Of a stretch of DNA of 26,874 nucleotides, positions 7,680 to 15,411 are shown one piece after another. A model generated the notes under the pieces. That model saw nothing but the letters and a program-made list of their open reading frames with translations, had not been told where the DNA came from and did not search any database. The stretch is from Dehalococcoidia bacterium (lineage in GTDB: Bacteria > Chloroflexota > Dehalococcoidia > Lucifugimonadales > JAGWBF01): positions 1 to 26,874 of the forward strand of contig JAGWBF010000006.1 of NCBI GenBank assembly GCA_021296025.1, read 5' to 3'. How positions within the stretch are numbered: the first letter of the stretch is position 1; each line of letters starts with the position of its first letter. The position numbers were made by a program, and so were the translations under genes.

Positions 7680-9248
7680 CTACCCACGTCCGGTGAGCTT
7701 AGCCACGCCCCGCATGGTGGGGCCTCCATTGCTCATGCGTTTGGCCTGCATCGGCTGGCCTTTGCCGCAGTTGGGGATGGGGTACATCTTAAAGTCGCTG
7801 CCCACAGCATCTATGCTCATGAAATAGTCGCGGGAGTCGGAGGTTATGCCTCCATCCCGGTAAAGCTGCCCCAGTTGTCCGTTCTTGATCTCGTAGACCT
7901 TAACGGCGGTTATGCGGAAATTCTCTCTGGATTCGGCTACCGAAGGCACGCGGTGGCCGGAAACGTAGTATCCCTCTTCGACCTCACCTATGATGGACTG
8001 CGGGTCCTGCTGTCCGGCCTCGAACACGGTGTTGGTCATCCGGATCAAGGGTATCAGGTTTGCTTCCGTTGCCCTGGCCGACCCGTTGGGCGGAACTCCC
8101 AGGATGGCGGCTGTCTGGCGGTTGTTCAAGAACTCCTCGAAGGTGCCACTACGGATGTGGTAAGCCCTGCGGGCCGGGGTGCCGTCATGGTCGTACTTGA
8201 AGGAGCCGAACCCTTCCATGGTGGGATCCGAGTAGGCGGTTACCAGGGGGGAAGCGACCTGCTTGCCCATCTGGTTGTCCTGCATATCCCTGAAGAACCA
8301 GCTCCGCCCGGCGTAGGATGTCTCGTACTTCAGAGCCCGGTCCAGCTCCGACGGATGGCCCACGACCTCGTGCACCAAGAGGGTGTTGAAATGGGGGTCG
8401 GTGACCACCACACACTCCTTCTCAGGCGCTTTGAGGGGCGGCGCATTTGCCACCTCTACTCCATCGGCTGCCAGGTTACGGCAGAAGACTTCGAAGTTGG
8501 GGAGGGTGATGGTCCCGTTGTCGTAGCCTCGGGTGAGAATCTCCCATCCTCGCTGGTGTCCGGTGAAATCGTAAATCTCCATGGTGCCGTACTCGCTGTT
8601 GCAGATAGCGATCACGAACCCCTCGGTCTGGGCGAAGGTCTGGTCTATGATGGAGCCTTCAGAGCTGCAGAACAGCTCCCTCAACAGGAAGGTGCTGGCG
8701 GAGGTGGCCGAGTACACAACCTGGTCACCAGCCCCCTGGGCCGCCCTGCACGAGTCCACGGCCATCCTGACTGTCTCTTCCAGGGAGACCTCCCGCGGGT
8801 CCTGTTCGTAGGTGGCAGGCACCGAATCTTCCACGATGGACACGGGAGCGAGCTGGGTATCGTAAAGGGCGTCGCCAAGGCTGCCGAAGCGCCCGCGGGC
8901 TCGGACCTTCATGCGGGCGTTGGCCACAGCCCTTTGATGGGCCTCCTTGATGCCTTCCATCACAACCTGGGCGATGTTGTCCACATCGGCGTTTCCCAAT
9001 AGCCGGCCATAGTATCCGGGAGCGCTGGCCTTGGCGCCGGCAATGACACGCACGCCGAAGTCGAAGGTGTAGTCCTCGGCGCTCATCTTTTCGACGCCGT
9101 TCTCGGCGGCAGCGCCCTTCTCCTCTTTAACCTGCATCCGAACATCGCAGTAACGCAGGCTGGGAAGCTTCCTGGCGTCTTCAGTAACCAGGGCGCCTAT
9201 CTGGGAGCGCACTTTTTCCAGGAACTCGATGTCCACAGTGCCGGACAT
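7680..9248 (-). CDS. tldD: TldD family zinc metallopeptidase
   Basis: The 522-residue product is the catalytic partner of TldE. It carries the zinc motif H293-E294-V-V-G-H298 followed by PSELD. Near the C terminus the NCGKGQP segment contains the Cys expected to complete the site in TldD. The MRG segment at the C-terminal end is also a family feature. The ATG at 9248 follows GGAG. The gene sits 42 bases downstream of ilvD and directly upstream of tldE, so all three are probably one transcript. No small peptide precursor gene was seen nearby, so a housekeeping peptide-degradation role is as likely as peptide maturation. Confidence 0.93.
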   Translation of the reverse strand: MSGTVDIEFLEKVRSQIGALVTEDARKLPSLRYCDVRMQVKEEKGAAAENGVEKMSAEDYTFDFGVRVIAGAKASAPGYYGRLLGNADVDNIAQVVMEGIKEAHQRAVANARMKVRARGRFGSLGDALYDTQLAPVSIVEDSVPATYEQDPREVSLEETVRMAVDSCRAAQGAGDQVVYSATSASTFLLRELFCSSEGSIIDQTFAQTEGFVIAICNSEYGTMEIYDFTGHQRGWEILTRGYDNGTITLPNFEVFCRNLAADGVEVANAPPLKAPEKECVVVTDPHFNTLLVHEVVGHPSELDRALKYETSYAGRSWFFRDMQDNQMGKQVASPLVTAYSDPTMEGFGSFKYDHDGTPARRAYHIRSGTFEEFLNNRQTAAILGVPPNGSARATEANLIPLIRMTNTVFEAGQQDPQSIIGEVEEGYYVSGHRVPSVAESRENFRITAVKVYEIKNGQLGQLYRDGGITSDSRDYFMSIDAVGSDFKMYPIPNCGKGQPMQAKRMSNGGPTMRGVAKLTGRG

Positions 9249-9290
9249 ACTATCGCTCCAGTAAACTCAAAGGGTATAAAAGGCCGGTCA

Positions 9291-10976
9291 TCAACTGGTC
9301 ACCGCACCTTGGGCAGCCGATGTGACAAGCCGGGTGTATTTTGCCAGGGCGCCGGTTACGTAGGGATGGGAAACGGGCTGCCAGGAACGGCGCCTCTCTT
9401 CCAGCACATCGTCGCTCACAGCCACTTCCAGCCTGCGCCCGGGAATGTCCAGGACGATGGGGTCCCCTTCCTGCACCAAGGCTATGGGACCTCCCACAGC
9501 AGCCTCGGGGGCAACGTGGCCCACCATGAGTCCCCGCGTCGCGCCTGAAAAGCGCCCATCGGTGATGAGGGCCACCTGATCACCCAGACCCTGGCCCACA
9601 AGGGCCGCCGTGACCGCCAGCATCTCCCGCATACCCGGTCCGCCCTTGGGACCCTCGTAGCGGATGATTGCCACATCGCCCGGGTTTATTCCACGCTGCT
9701 GGATGACCTGGAAGGCGGCCTCCTCCCGGTCGAACACCCGGGCGGTGCCTTCGAAGCGTATGTTCTGGCTGGCGGCCACCTTGACCACCGCTCCCTCGGG
9801 CGCCAGGTTGCCCTTCAGGATCACTAAGCCACCCGTGGGCGCCCTCGGCGTTTCCACGGGATGCACAATGTCCTGTTCATCCACGGTGGGCAGGTGCTCC
9901 AGGTTCTCCGCCAGGGTCCTGCCCGTGATGGTCAACACATCCCCATGCAGGAGTCCGGCCTTGAGGAGGCGCTTCATCACCAGGGGGACGCCCCCTACCC
10001 GGTCCAGGTCTGCCATGACGTATTTGCCGCCGGGCTTCATATCGGCCAGATATGGGGTGCGATTGCTGATCTCATCAAAGTCGTCCAGGGTCAGGTCCAC
10101 ACCGGCCTCATGGGCTATGGCCAGCAGGTGGAGCACCGCATTGGTGGAGCCTCCCATAGCCGTCACCACGGTTATGGAGTTCTCGAAGGCCTCGCGGGTC
10201 AGGATATCCCTGGGCTTAAGCTGCCGTTCCAGCGCCTCAAGCACCACCTGACCGGCCATGTGGGATGTGGATAAGCGCCGGCCGTCAACGGCAGGAATGG
10301 ATGCCGCCCCGGGCAGAGACATTCCCAGGGCTTCGATGGCTGCTGCCATGGTGTTTGCGGTGAACAGCCCGGCGCAGGAACCCTCCCCGGGGCAGGCGGC
10401 GCCTTCCAGCTCCGTAAGCTCCTCGTCGGTCATGGCCCCCGTTGAATGGGACCCAACCCCCTCGAACACATCCTGGACGTTGACATCCCTCTGCTGAAAT
10501 CTGCCGGGCAGAATGGTGCCTCCGTAGATGAACACCGACGGGATGTTAAGGCGGGTAGCGCCCATGAGGGTGCCAGGCAGGTTCTTGTCACAGCCTGCTA
10601 TGGTCACCAACCCATCCAGACGCTGGCCGAAGGCGACCAGCTCGATGGAGTCGGCGATCACCTCGCGACTGATGAGGGAAGCCTTCATCCCCTCGGTACC
10701 CATGGAGATGCCATCGCTGACTGTAATGGTGCCGAACTCGAATGGAGTGCCTCCCGCCGACCTCACACCTTCTTTGACCTTGGCAGCCAGACGTCCCAGG
10801 TGCAGGTTGCAGGGCGTGATCTCGCTGGCCAGGTTGGCTACACCGACGAAGGGTTTCTTCAGGTCCTCCCTGGTGTAGCCCATCGCCAGGAAGTAGGAAC
10901 GGGCGGGGGCCCGTTCCGGCCCTTCGGTGACCTCCCAGCTCCGGTGCTTGGCGTTGCTGCGCCCGGTAGCGACCAT
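9291..10976 (-). CDS. ilvD: Dihydroxy-acid dehydratase
   Basis: IlvD converts 2,3-dihydroxy acids to 2-keto acids in valine, isoleucine and pantothenate synthesis. The 561-residue protein has the three iron-sulfur cysteines: C56 in TPCNLHLG, C129 in AGCDKNLPG and C201 in CPGEGSCAGLFTANTMA. The C-terminal domain with TDGRFSGATRGLMVGHVAPEA is intact, so the enzyme looks functional. The ATG is preceded by GGGAGGT, and a strong promoter lies about 130 bases upstream. Unusually for an amino-acid biosynthesis gene, it is followed by tldD and tldE instead of other ilv or leu genes. It ends with TGA. Confidence 0.96.
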   Translation of the reverse strand: MVATGRSNAKHRSWEVTEGPERAPARSYFLAMGYTREDLKKPFVGVANLASEITPCNLHLGRLAAKVKEGVRSAGGTPFEFGTITVSDGISMGTEGMKASLISREVIADSIELVAFGQRLDGLVTIAGCDKNLPGTLMGATRLNIPSVFIYGGTILPGRFQQRDVNVQDVFEGVGSHSTGAMTDEELTELEGAACPGEGSCAGLFTANTMAAAIEALGMSLPGAASIPAVDGRRLSTSHMAGQVVLEALERQLKPRDILTREAFENSITVVTAMGGSTNAVLHLLAIAHEAGVDLTLDDFDEISNRTPYLADMKPGGKYVMADLDRVGGVPLVMKRLLKAGLLHGDVLTITGRTLAENLEHLPTVDEQDIVHPVETPRAPTGGLVILKGNLAPEGAVVKVAASQNIRFEGTARVFDREEAAFQVIQQRGINPGDVAIIRYEGPKGGPGMREMLAVTAALVGQGLGDQVALITDGRFSGATRGLMVGHVAPEAAVGGPIALVQEGDPIVLDIPGRRLEVAVSDDVLEERRRSWQPVSHPYVTGALAKYTRLVTSAAQGAVTS

Positions 10977-11106
10977 GTGGGTACCTCCCAGGTTTGCAAT
11001 CTAAGGTCAGGTGCATGGGCCCTAATGGCCCATTGGCAGCTTGTGTGTTTGGGAAGCCCGGCCTCTCGGGGATGTAGAAGGTACGAAAGCTGAGCTTGGC
11101 CAGCCC
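10977..11106 (-). other. Leader of ilvD mRNA with a short hairpin
   Basis: This stretch would be the roughly 120-base untranslated leader of the ilvD transcript. It contains an inverted repeat, ATGGGCC/GGCCCAT with a five-base loop, at 11015-11033. No T run follows on the minus strand, so it is not a terminator by itself, and no branched-chain leader peptide or T-box motif was recognised. Confidence 0.4.
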
Positions 11107-11135
11107 ATTATAGGGCTATGACCATAGCTGCACAA
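11107..11135 (-). promoter_or_regulatory. Sigma70-type promoter of ilvD-tldD-tldE
   Basis: On the minus strand, TTGTGC (11130-11135), a 17-base spacer, then a perfect TATAAT (11107-11112). The spacer contains the palindrome-like GCTATGGTCATAGC, a possible operator. Predicted start of transcription is near 11100. Confidence 0.75.
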
Positions 11136-11184
11136 GGCGAGAGGAGAGCATCCCATTCAAGGGGGAAGAAAGCAAGTCCGCCTG

Positions 11185-11988
11185 TTATGGGGGTTGTGGC
11201 TCTTCCAAGTAGCCGTAATCGATGGCCCTGTCTTCGTCCAAGTAGGTTTCCACGGCAGGAGACCCTTTGAACTCTATCGGTCTCTGCAGGAGCACTTCCT
11301 CATTGAGCAGCTGGGTCAGCATGTCCCGGCGCTGCTTTGCCGTCCCAGGAATGGAGTTCCTTTCATCCTGGCACCAGCGGTCCAGGATCTTCATGCTCCA
11401 GAACTCCAGCGGTGGGGGCTTGCGCTTAACCAATGAGATAATAGCCTGCTTCACATCATCGTCCAAGGCGGGGGCCACGTAGGGGATTTCCAACAGATCT
11501 TCGCCGTCGGCCGCCGAGCGCAGATCGCGGCTCATGGAGCCCTGCACTCCGCACACAACCACCCGCTGGCCAAACTTGTTCCGCAGCTGGGTTACCAGCT
11601 TTATGTAGTCCGCATCCCCGGTCATCAAGTAAAAGGTCTTTTGAAGGCCAGACGAATTGGCGTCGGACGCTTCCACGATGGCATCGATGGCCAGCACCAT
11701 GTCGGAGGCGTTCTTAATGCGTTCCACGATGCCCCCCGAATTGGGCCGGTTTATCTTCTTGGCGGGAACATTGATGGGATCGAATCCCGCTATCTGGAGG
11801 TTTCGTTGAATTTCCGGGTGTTCGGAGAAGTCGGCGTAGGCTCTCATTACCGATGGCCTCCCGTAGCTTCGTATCTTATCGACCATCAGTCTAAAGTCGG
11901 GCTCCATTCCGTACAGGTTTAGCATTGCGTACCGGATGTTCTCTAAGTCAAGATAGACTGCTACCTGCATCTCTTTTTGAATACTCAC
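11185..11988 (-). CDS. NYN domain (LabA/DUF88-like) protein, putative ribonuclease
   Basis: The N-terminal 150 residues form a NYN domain, a PIN-like nuclease fold. Visible acidic and polar residues are D14 and N17 in YLDLENIRY, D96 and D102 in ASDMVLAIDAI, and D125 and D127 in MTGDADYIKLV. The region after residue 165 is a helical C-terminal extension that may be a winged-helix or nucleic-acid-binding part; I do not recognise it firmly. The start is taken as GTG at 11988 because GGGGAG lies about eight bases upstream; an ATG at 11970 is the alternative but lacks a good site. Its own promoter lies at 12046-12074, divergent from the selenoprotein gene. The RNA target is unknown. Confidence 0.85.
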   Translation of the reverse strand: MSIQKEMQVAVYLDLENIRYAMLNLYGMEPDFRLMVDKIRSYGRPSVMRAYADFSEHPEIQRNLQIAGFDPINVPAKKINRPNSGGIVERIKNASDMVLAIDAIVEASDANSSGLQKTFYLMTGDADYIKLVTQLRNKFGQRVVVCGVQGSMSRDLRSAADGEDLLEIPYVAPALDDDVKQAIISLVKRKPPPLEFWSMKILDRWCQDERNSIPGTAKQRRDMLTQLLNEEVLLQRPIEFKGSPAVETYLDEDRAIDYGYLEEPQPP

Positions 11989-12045
11989 TGGGCTACTCCC
12001 CTATTCCGAATGTAGCTTCCCCCTTAAGTCGGTGATGGTCTGGCA

Positions 12046-12074
12046 AGTGTAAGATAAGCTTGCTGGAGCGTCAA
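12046..12074 (-). promoter_or_regulatory. Promoter of the NYN-domain gene
   Basis: On the minus strand, TTGACG (12069-12074), a 17-base spacer, then TACACT (12046-12051). It sits about 60 bases upstream of the GTG start, and back to back with the selenoprotein promoter. Confidence 0.6.
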
Positions 12075-12125
12075 CGGGAGCCAGCGAGGCCCCTCAAAAC
12101 CTGGGGCAAAAGTCTTCCGTCCAGA

Positions 12126-12153
12126 TTGACACCCGGCGAATAAAGCGTAAACT
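12126..12153 (+). promoter_or_regulatory. Promoter of the selenoprotein gene
   Basis: A perfect TTGACA (12126-12131), a 16-base spacer, then TAAACT (12148-12153). The start of transcription would be near 12160, about 60 bases before the ATG at 12220. Its position supports the upstream start codon, and with it read-through of the UGA, over a start at 12298. Confidence 0.65.
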
Positions 12154-12219
12154 GGAAGCTGGACATGGCAGTGCCACTATGGGCGACTGCCGGGACAATG
12201 CACGACAGGAGGTTGCCAG

Positions 12220-12504
12220 ATGGCGGACCAAGATTGGAAGGTTGGCGTAGAGATCGTCTACTGCGTTCCTTGACAGCACCACTCTACTGCCACGTGGATG
12301 GCAAATGAGTTCTTCAGAGCTTACGGCGCGGACGTAGGCATCACCATGACCCCCGGCGCAAAGGGTCGCATGGAAGTCTATGTCGAAGGGGAGAAGATCT
12401 TCGACAAGCTGGAAGAAGGCAACTACCCCGACTTGACCAGAGTTAGGGCTATGAAGAAGGAGATCCAGGCAAAGCTCGACACCATGCCTGTTCTGGCCGA
12501 CTAA
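12220..12504 (+). CDS. Rdx-family (SelT/SelW/SelH) selenoprotein with in-frame UGA at codon 18
   Basis: Read through UGA as selenocysteine, this gene encodes 94 residues beginning MADQDWKVGVEIVYCVPU. The motif C15-V-P-U18 is the CxxU redox motif of the thioredoxin-like Rdx family, whose Cys-only members read YCVPC. The rest fits the family: hydrophobic strand, helix, ITMTPGAKGRMEVYVEGEKIFDKLEEG and a final helix. The UGA is at 12271-12273. Support for the upstream start is strong: AGGAGGT (12207-12213) six bases before ATG 12220, and a promoter further up. UGA acts as a stop in other genes here (CoA-transferase, ilvD, PHP protein), so recoding needs a local signal; a hairpin follows the UGA. 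A terminator lies 32 bases after the stop. Its role is probably thiol redox; the partner is unknown. The 68-codon stretch from 12298 alone would lack the active site. Confidence 0.88.
12281..12310 (+). promoter_or_regulatory. Candidate bacterial SECIS element
   Basis: Just after the UGA, the mRNA can fold with a lower stem ACTC/GAGT (12281-12284 with 12307-12310), a three-by-three internal loop, and an upper stem TGCCA/TGGCA (12288-12292 with 12299-12303) closing a six-base loop CGTGGA that contains a GU. The apical loop begins about 20 bases after the UGA, inside the distance range known for SelB-binding hairpins. The fold was found by eye. Confidence 0.6.
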
Positions 12505-12536
12505 GCTCGACCCACCCCAAATAGTCTGAAAACAGA

Positions 12537-12565
12537 AAGCCCCTCCTGCCTTACAGGAGGGGCTT
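12537..12565. terminator. Bidirectional terminator between the selenoprotein gene and tmk
   Basis: A 12-base-pair perfect stem, AAGCCCCTCCTG (12537-12548) with CAGGAGGGGCTT (12554-12565), closes a five-base loop. T-rich sequence follows on both strands (CACATTTT on plus, CTGTTTTC on minus). The loop contains the tmk stop codon, so it serves both convergent genes. Confidence 0.85.
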
Positions 12566-13156
12566 CACATTTTCCCAAACCTGCCCGGAGATGGTGTCTT
12601 TAGGCTTGGCACCGTCCAGGACCAACCAGCGGGCAGGGGCACCCCCAGCAATCTTCAGGTAACCTTCCCTGACCCGTTCATGAAACTCCGTCGCCTGGGA
12701 CTCGAAGGTATCCTTGCCTCCATCCCTCTTTCTAGCAAACCCCGATACCACGGTAATGTCCAGGAGGACATTAAGGTCGGGCTGGAGTCCTCCGGTCGCT
12801 ACCTGGTTGAGCTCGGCGATTGTTTCCAGTGACAGGCCGCGCCCGTATCCTTGGTAGGCCAGCGTGGAAGCGGAAAAGCGGTCGCAAACGACGGACCCGC
12901 CTTGTCGCAGCCGAGGAACTATGACCTCTTCAACGAGCTGGGCCCTGGCCGCCATGAACAGCAGCAGCTCTGACAGAGGGTTGACGTCGGAACGACCCTT
13001 GAGCCGTCGCCGTAGGCTCTCGCCAAGGCTGGTCCCCCCGGGCTCCCTGATGAGCACCGCAGGGTTTCCTTCTCTCTGCAGGCGACGGGCGAGAACCCTG
13101 GCTTGGGTAGTCTTGCCGGCCCCCTCGCCACCCTCGAACACTACGAACACGCCCAA
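12551..13156 (-). CDS. tmk: dTMP kinase (thymidylate kinase)
   Basis: Tmk phosphorylates dTMP to dTDP, an essential step to dTTP. The 201-residue protein has the P-loop EGGEGAGKTTQ (residues 8-18), REPGGT at 37-42, and the D92-R93 motif in VVCDRFSASTLAYQGYGRG. The lid has RKRDGGKDTFE. The start is TTG at 13156 with AGGAG overlapping the stop codon of the R3H gene; a GTG two codons later is an alternative. The gap to the R3H gene is only 12 bases, so they are co-transcribed. It ends in the loop of a terminator hairpin. Confidence 0.95.
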   Translation of the reverse strand: MGVFVVFEGGEGAGKTTQARVLARRLQREGNPAVLIREPGGTSLGESLRRRLKGRSDVNPLSELLLFMAARAQLVEEVIVPRLRQGGSVVCDRFSASTLAYQGYGRGLSLETIAELNQVATGGLQPDLNVLLDITVVSGFARKRDGGKDTFESQATEFHERVREGYLKIAGGAPARWLVLDGAKPKDTISGQVWENVKPLL

Positions 13157-13168
13157 GCCGGTCTTCTC

Positions 13169-14716
13169 CTAGACCCGGAACACGGTTACCCGGCGCTGGG
13201 GATCTCTGCCCGTGCTGGTCGATGAAATATGATTACGCTCGGCCAGCAGGTGCTGGAGACGCCTCACATAGGCCTTCTGGGGTGTCAGCTCCACGGACTT
13301 GGCGCCGTTGAGCACCTGTTGGGCGGCCTCCTGAGCCTCCTGCAGCGCGGATTCCAGGCGACTGCCGTCGTCCTGCTCCTTGGCCATTGTCCTGAGGAAC
13401 TGTTCCACCTGGTCCAGAGAGTTCTTGCGGAGCACGTAAACAGGCTTTCCCGACTTCTCCGCAGCCCGGACCAGCTGGGGGCCCCGCCTGTAGTGGGACT
13501 TGGTAGTCAGCACCACATCGGAGGTGCGCAGCTCGTTGACTACCTCTACGGGAAGGCCTGTGTTCTGCTTTGCCTGCATTACCCTTTCCCGGCCAACGCC
13601 GAACAGGAACACCCTCCTACCCTCCAAGGGTTCGTCCATGGGTCCGACCGGTTCGGGTTGGAAGTCGGGGGAAGGAAGAGCGTGGCTGGGCTGATAGCTC
13701 GCCTTTATGTCCCTCTCCTTCATCAGCTGGCCGACGTCGTTCAGCCACCGGGTCTCAGGGTCTATGGGATATCCCTTGAGCCAGGTGTCCACCACCCGCG
13801 CCACATCATCGTGCACAGCAACTTTTTCCCAGCTCTGTATCTCCACCACCACATCGAAGGTAGGAGGTGACTTCCGCTCCAGGACGGTCTTTTGCGTTCC
13901 CCTGCGTCGGGCTTCATCGTCGCCCAGGGTCACTGGCTGAATGCCGCCCACCAGGTCGGAAAGCGTAGGATTCATCAGCAGATTGTCCAGGGTGTTGCCA
14001 TGGGCGGTTGCAATCAGCTGAACACCCCGCTCGGCAATGGTCCGGGCTGCTATGGCTTCTTCCTCGGTGCCCATCTCATCGATGATTATCACCTGGGGCA
14101 TGTGGTTCTCCACCGCTTCGATCATCACGGCATGCTGCTGGGGGGGAGTGGCCACCTGCATGCGCCTGGAGTGCCCGATGGCCGGGTGGGGAATATCCCC
14201 GTCACCGGCGATCTCATTGGAGGTGTCCACTATGATCACCCGCTTCTTGGCGTCATCGGCCAGCACCCTGGCCGTCTCCCTCAGCATGGTGGTCTTGCCC
14301 ACGCCTGGCCTTCCCAGCAGCAGGATGCTTTTCCCCGATGCAACCAGGTCATCTATGATCCGGATGGTGCCGAATACGGCCCGCCCTACACGGCAGGTGA
14401 TCCCGACGATGTCTTCTTTCCGGTTCCTGATGGCGGAGATACGGTGAAGGGTCCTGGGGATGCCTGCCCGGTTGTCCCCTCCAAACTCGCCCACCCGGCC
14501 TACCAGGTACTCCAGGTCCTCCCAGCTAACCTCCACATCATCCAAAAGGAGGTCTCCGCCGGGGAACCTGGCCTCGGGTGGCCTGCCCAAGTCCAGCACC
14601 ACCTCCAACAGCTCATGGAGGTCTTCCCGTTCCTTTAGGGGTCCCGCCACACGAGGAGGCAAGGCATCCAACAGGGAAGCCAGGTCATCCTGCACCCACT
14701 TCCGTTCTACTGACAA
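13169..14716 (-). CDS. R3H-domain AAA ATPase (SpoIIIAA/Ycf45-like)
   Basis: The 515-residue protein has an N-terminal helical region, then a P-loop ATPase domain related to SpoIIIAA with Walker A GRPGVGKT (135-142) and Walker B VIIIDEMG (209-216). The next section carries the ATAHGNTLDNLL motif. The end has an R3H single-strand nucleic-acid-binding domain, with the R-x-x-H pattern in YVRRLQHLLAERNHIS. Such proteins are common in Chloroflexota, cyanobacteria and plastids (Ycf45); their job is poorly known, perhaps a nucleic-acid-binding ATPase. The start is TTG preceded by GGGGAGG. It lies 81 bases after pdxT and 12 before tmk. Confidence 0.9.
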   Translation of the reverse strand: MSVERKWVQDDLASLLDALPPRVAGPLKEREDLHELLEVVLDLGRPPEARFPGGDLLLDDVEVSWEDLEYLVGRVGEFGGDNRAGIPRTLHRISAIRNRKEDIVGITCRVGRAVFGTIRIIDDLVASGKSILLLGRPGVGKTTMLRETARVLADDAKKRVIIVDTSNEIAGDGDIPHPAIGHSRRMQVATPPQQHAVMIEAVENHMPQVIIIDEMGTEEEAIAARTIAERGVQLIATAHGNTLDNLLMNPTLSDLVGGIQPVTLGDDEARRRGTQKTVLERKSPPTFDVVVEIQSWEKVAVHDDVARVVDTWLKGYPIDPETRWLNDVGQLMKERDIKASYQPSHALPSPDFQPEPVGPMDEPLEGRRVFLFGVGRERVMQAKQNTGLPVEVVNELRTSDVVLTTKSHYRRGPQLVRAAEKSGKPVYVLRKNSLDQVEQFLRTMAKEQDDGSRLESALQEAQEAAQQVLNGAKSVELTPQKAYVRRLQHLLAERNHISSTSTGRDPQRRVTVFRV

Positions 14717-14797
14717 CAGATCGCCTCCCCATGGAGATGATCCGGCGTGTTGGTCTCGACGATGTTCATTGAGGAACTCAAGCTTTGGCTCACGTAA

Positions 14798-15379
14798 CTA
14801 GTTGGTTCCTTGGGCGGCAAAGGTCAAGAAGTACTGGTGGATTCTCGGGTCATCGCCCAGCTCGGGATGGAAGGAGGTTGCGAAGAGGCTGCCTTGGCGC
14901 ACCGCAACTGGCCGGCCATCGGAAAGCTGGGCCAGCACCTGAACATCGTCCCCGAGGCGCACTATGCCCGGGGCCCTGATGAATATGGCTCGGTAGGAGT
15001 CGTCCCCCAGGGGGGAGAACCGGAGGTCGGTTTCGAAGCTGTCCACCTGGCGTCCAAAGGCGTTGCGGGCGACGCCGATGTCCATAAGGCCCAGGGGCTC
15101 GGGGAACTTTTCGGTCAACTCCCGGGCCATCATGATCATGCCTGCGCAGGTGCCCCAGATGGGAGTGCCTCCGGAAGCGGCCTCCACTATGGGTTCCCTC
15201 AGGTTGTAGAGGTCCATCAGGTAGCTGAAGGTGGTGCTTTCGCCTCCGGGCATGACCAGCGCATCCACCCCATCCAGGTCCCCTGGCAACCTCACTTCCA
15301 CCGTGTCCACGCCCAGTTGCTTCAGTATGGCGATATGCTCTGCGAAATCACCCTGGACTGCCAGCACTCCTACCTTCAA
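14798..15379 (-). CDS. pdxT: Pyridoxal 5'-phosphate synthase glutaminase subunit
   Basis: PdxT releases ammonia from glutamine and passes it to PdxS for vitamin B6 (PLP) synthesis. The 193-residue protein has MKVGVLAVQGDFAEH, MPGGESTT, the nucleophile C78 in GTCAGMI, and H171 and E173 in SFHPEL, which complete the class I glutaminase triad. It follows pdxS by 32 bases on the same strand, the standard pair. Its length is normal. Confidence 0.97.
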   Translation of the reverse strand: MKVGVLAVQGDFAEHIAILKQLGVDTVEVRLPGDLDGVDALVMPGGESTTFSYLMDLYNLREPIVEAASGGTPIWGTCAGMIMMARELTEKFPEPLGLMDIGVARNAFGRQVDSFETDLRFSPLGDDSYRAIFIRAPGIVRLGDDVQVLAQLSDGRPVAVRQGSLFATSFHPELGDDPRIHQYFLTFAAQGTN

Positions 15380-15411
15380 CTTGCTACGTCAGACTCTCCC
15401 GATAGAATTCT

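Noticed and set aside
7875..9002. A 375-codon open frame on the plus strand antisense to tldD
   Set aside because: The tldD protein on the other strand is fully recognisable; the antisense frame has no family motifs and is a by-product of GC-rich codon use.
12094..12282. A 62-codon minus-strand frame overlapping the selenoprotein promoter and start
   Set aside because: No similarity, no ribosome site, and it lies over well-supported signals of the plus-strand gene.
12298..12504. A stand-alone 68-codon gene starting at ATG 12298
   Set aside because: No ribosome binding site upstream, and it lacks the family active-site motif that lies in frame before the UGA.
13892..14638. A 248-codon open frame antisense to the R3H ATPase gene
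   Set aside because: Same reason: the opposite strand encodes a clear AAA ATPase and the frame has no recognisable domain.
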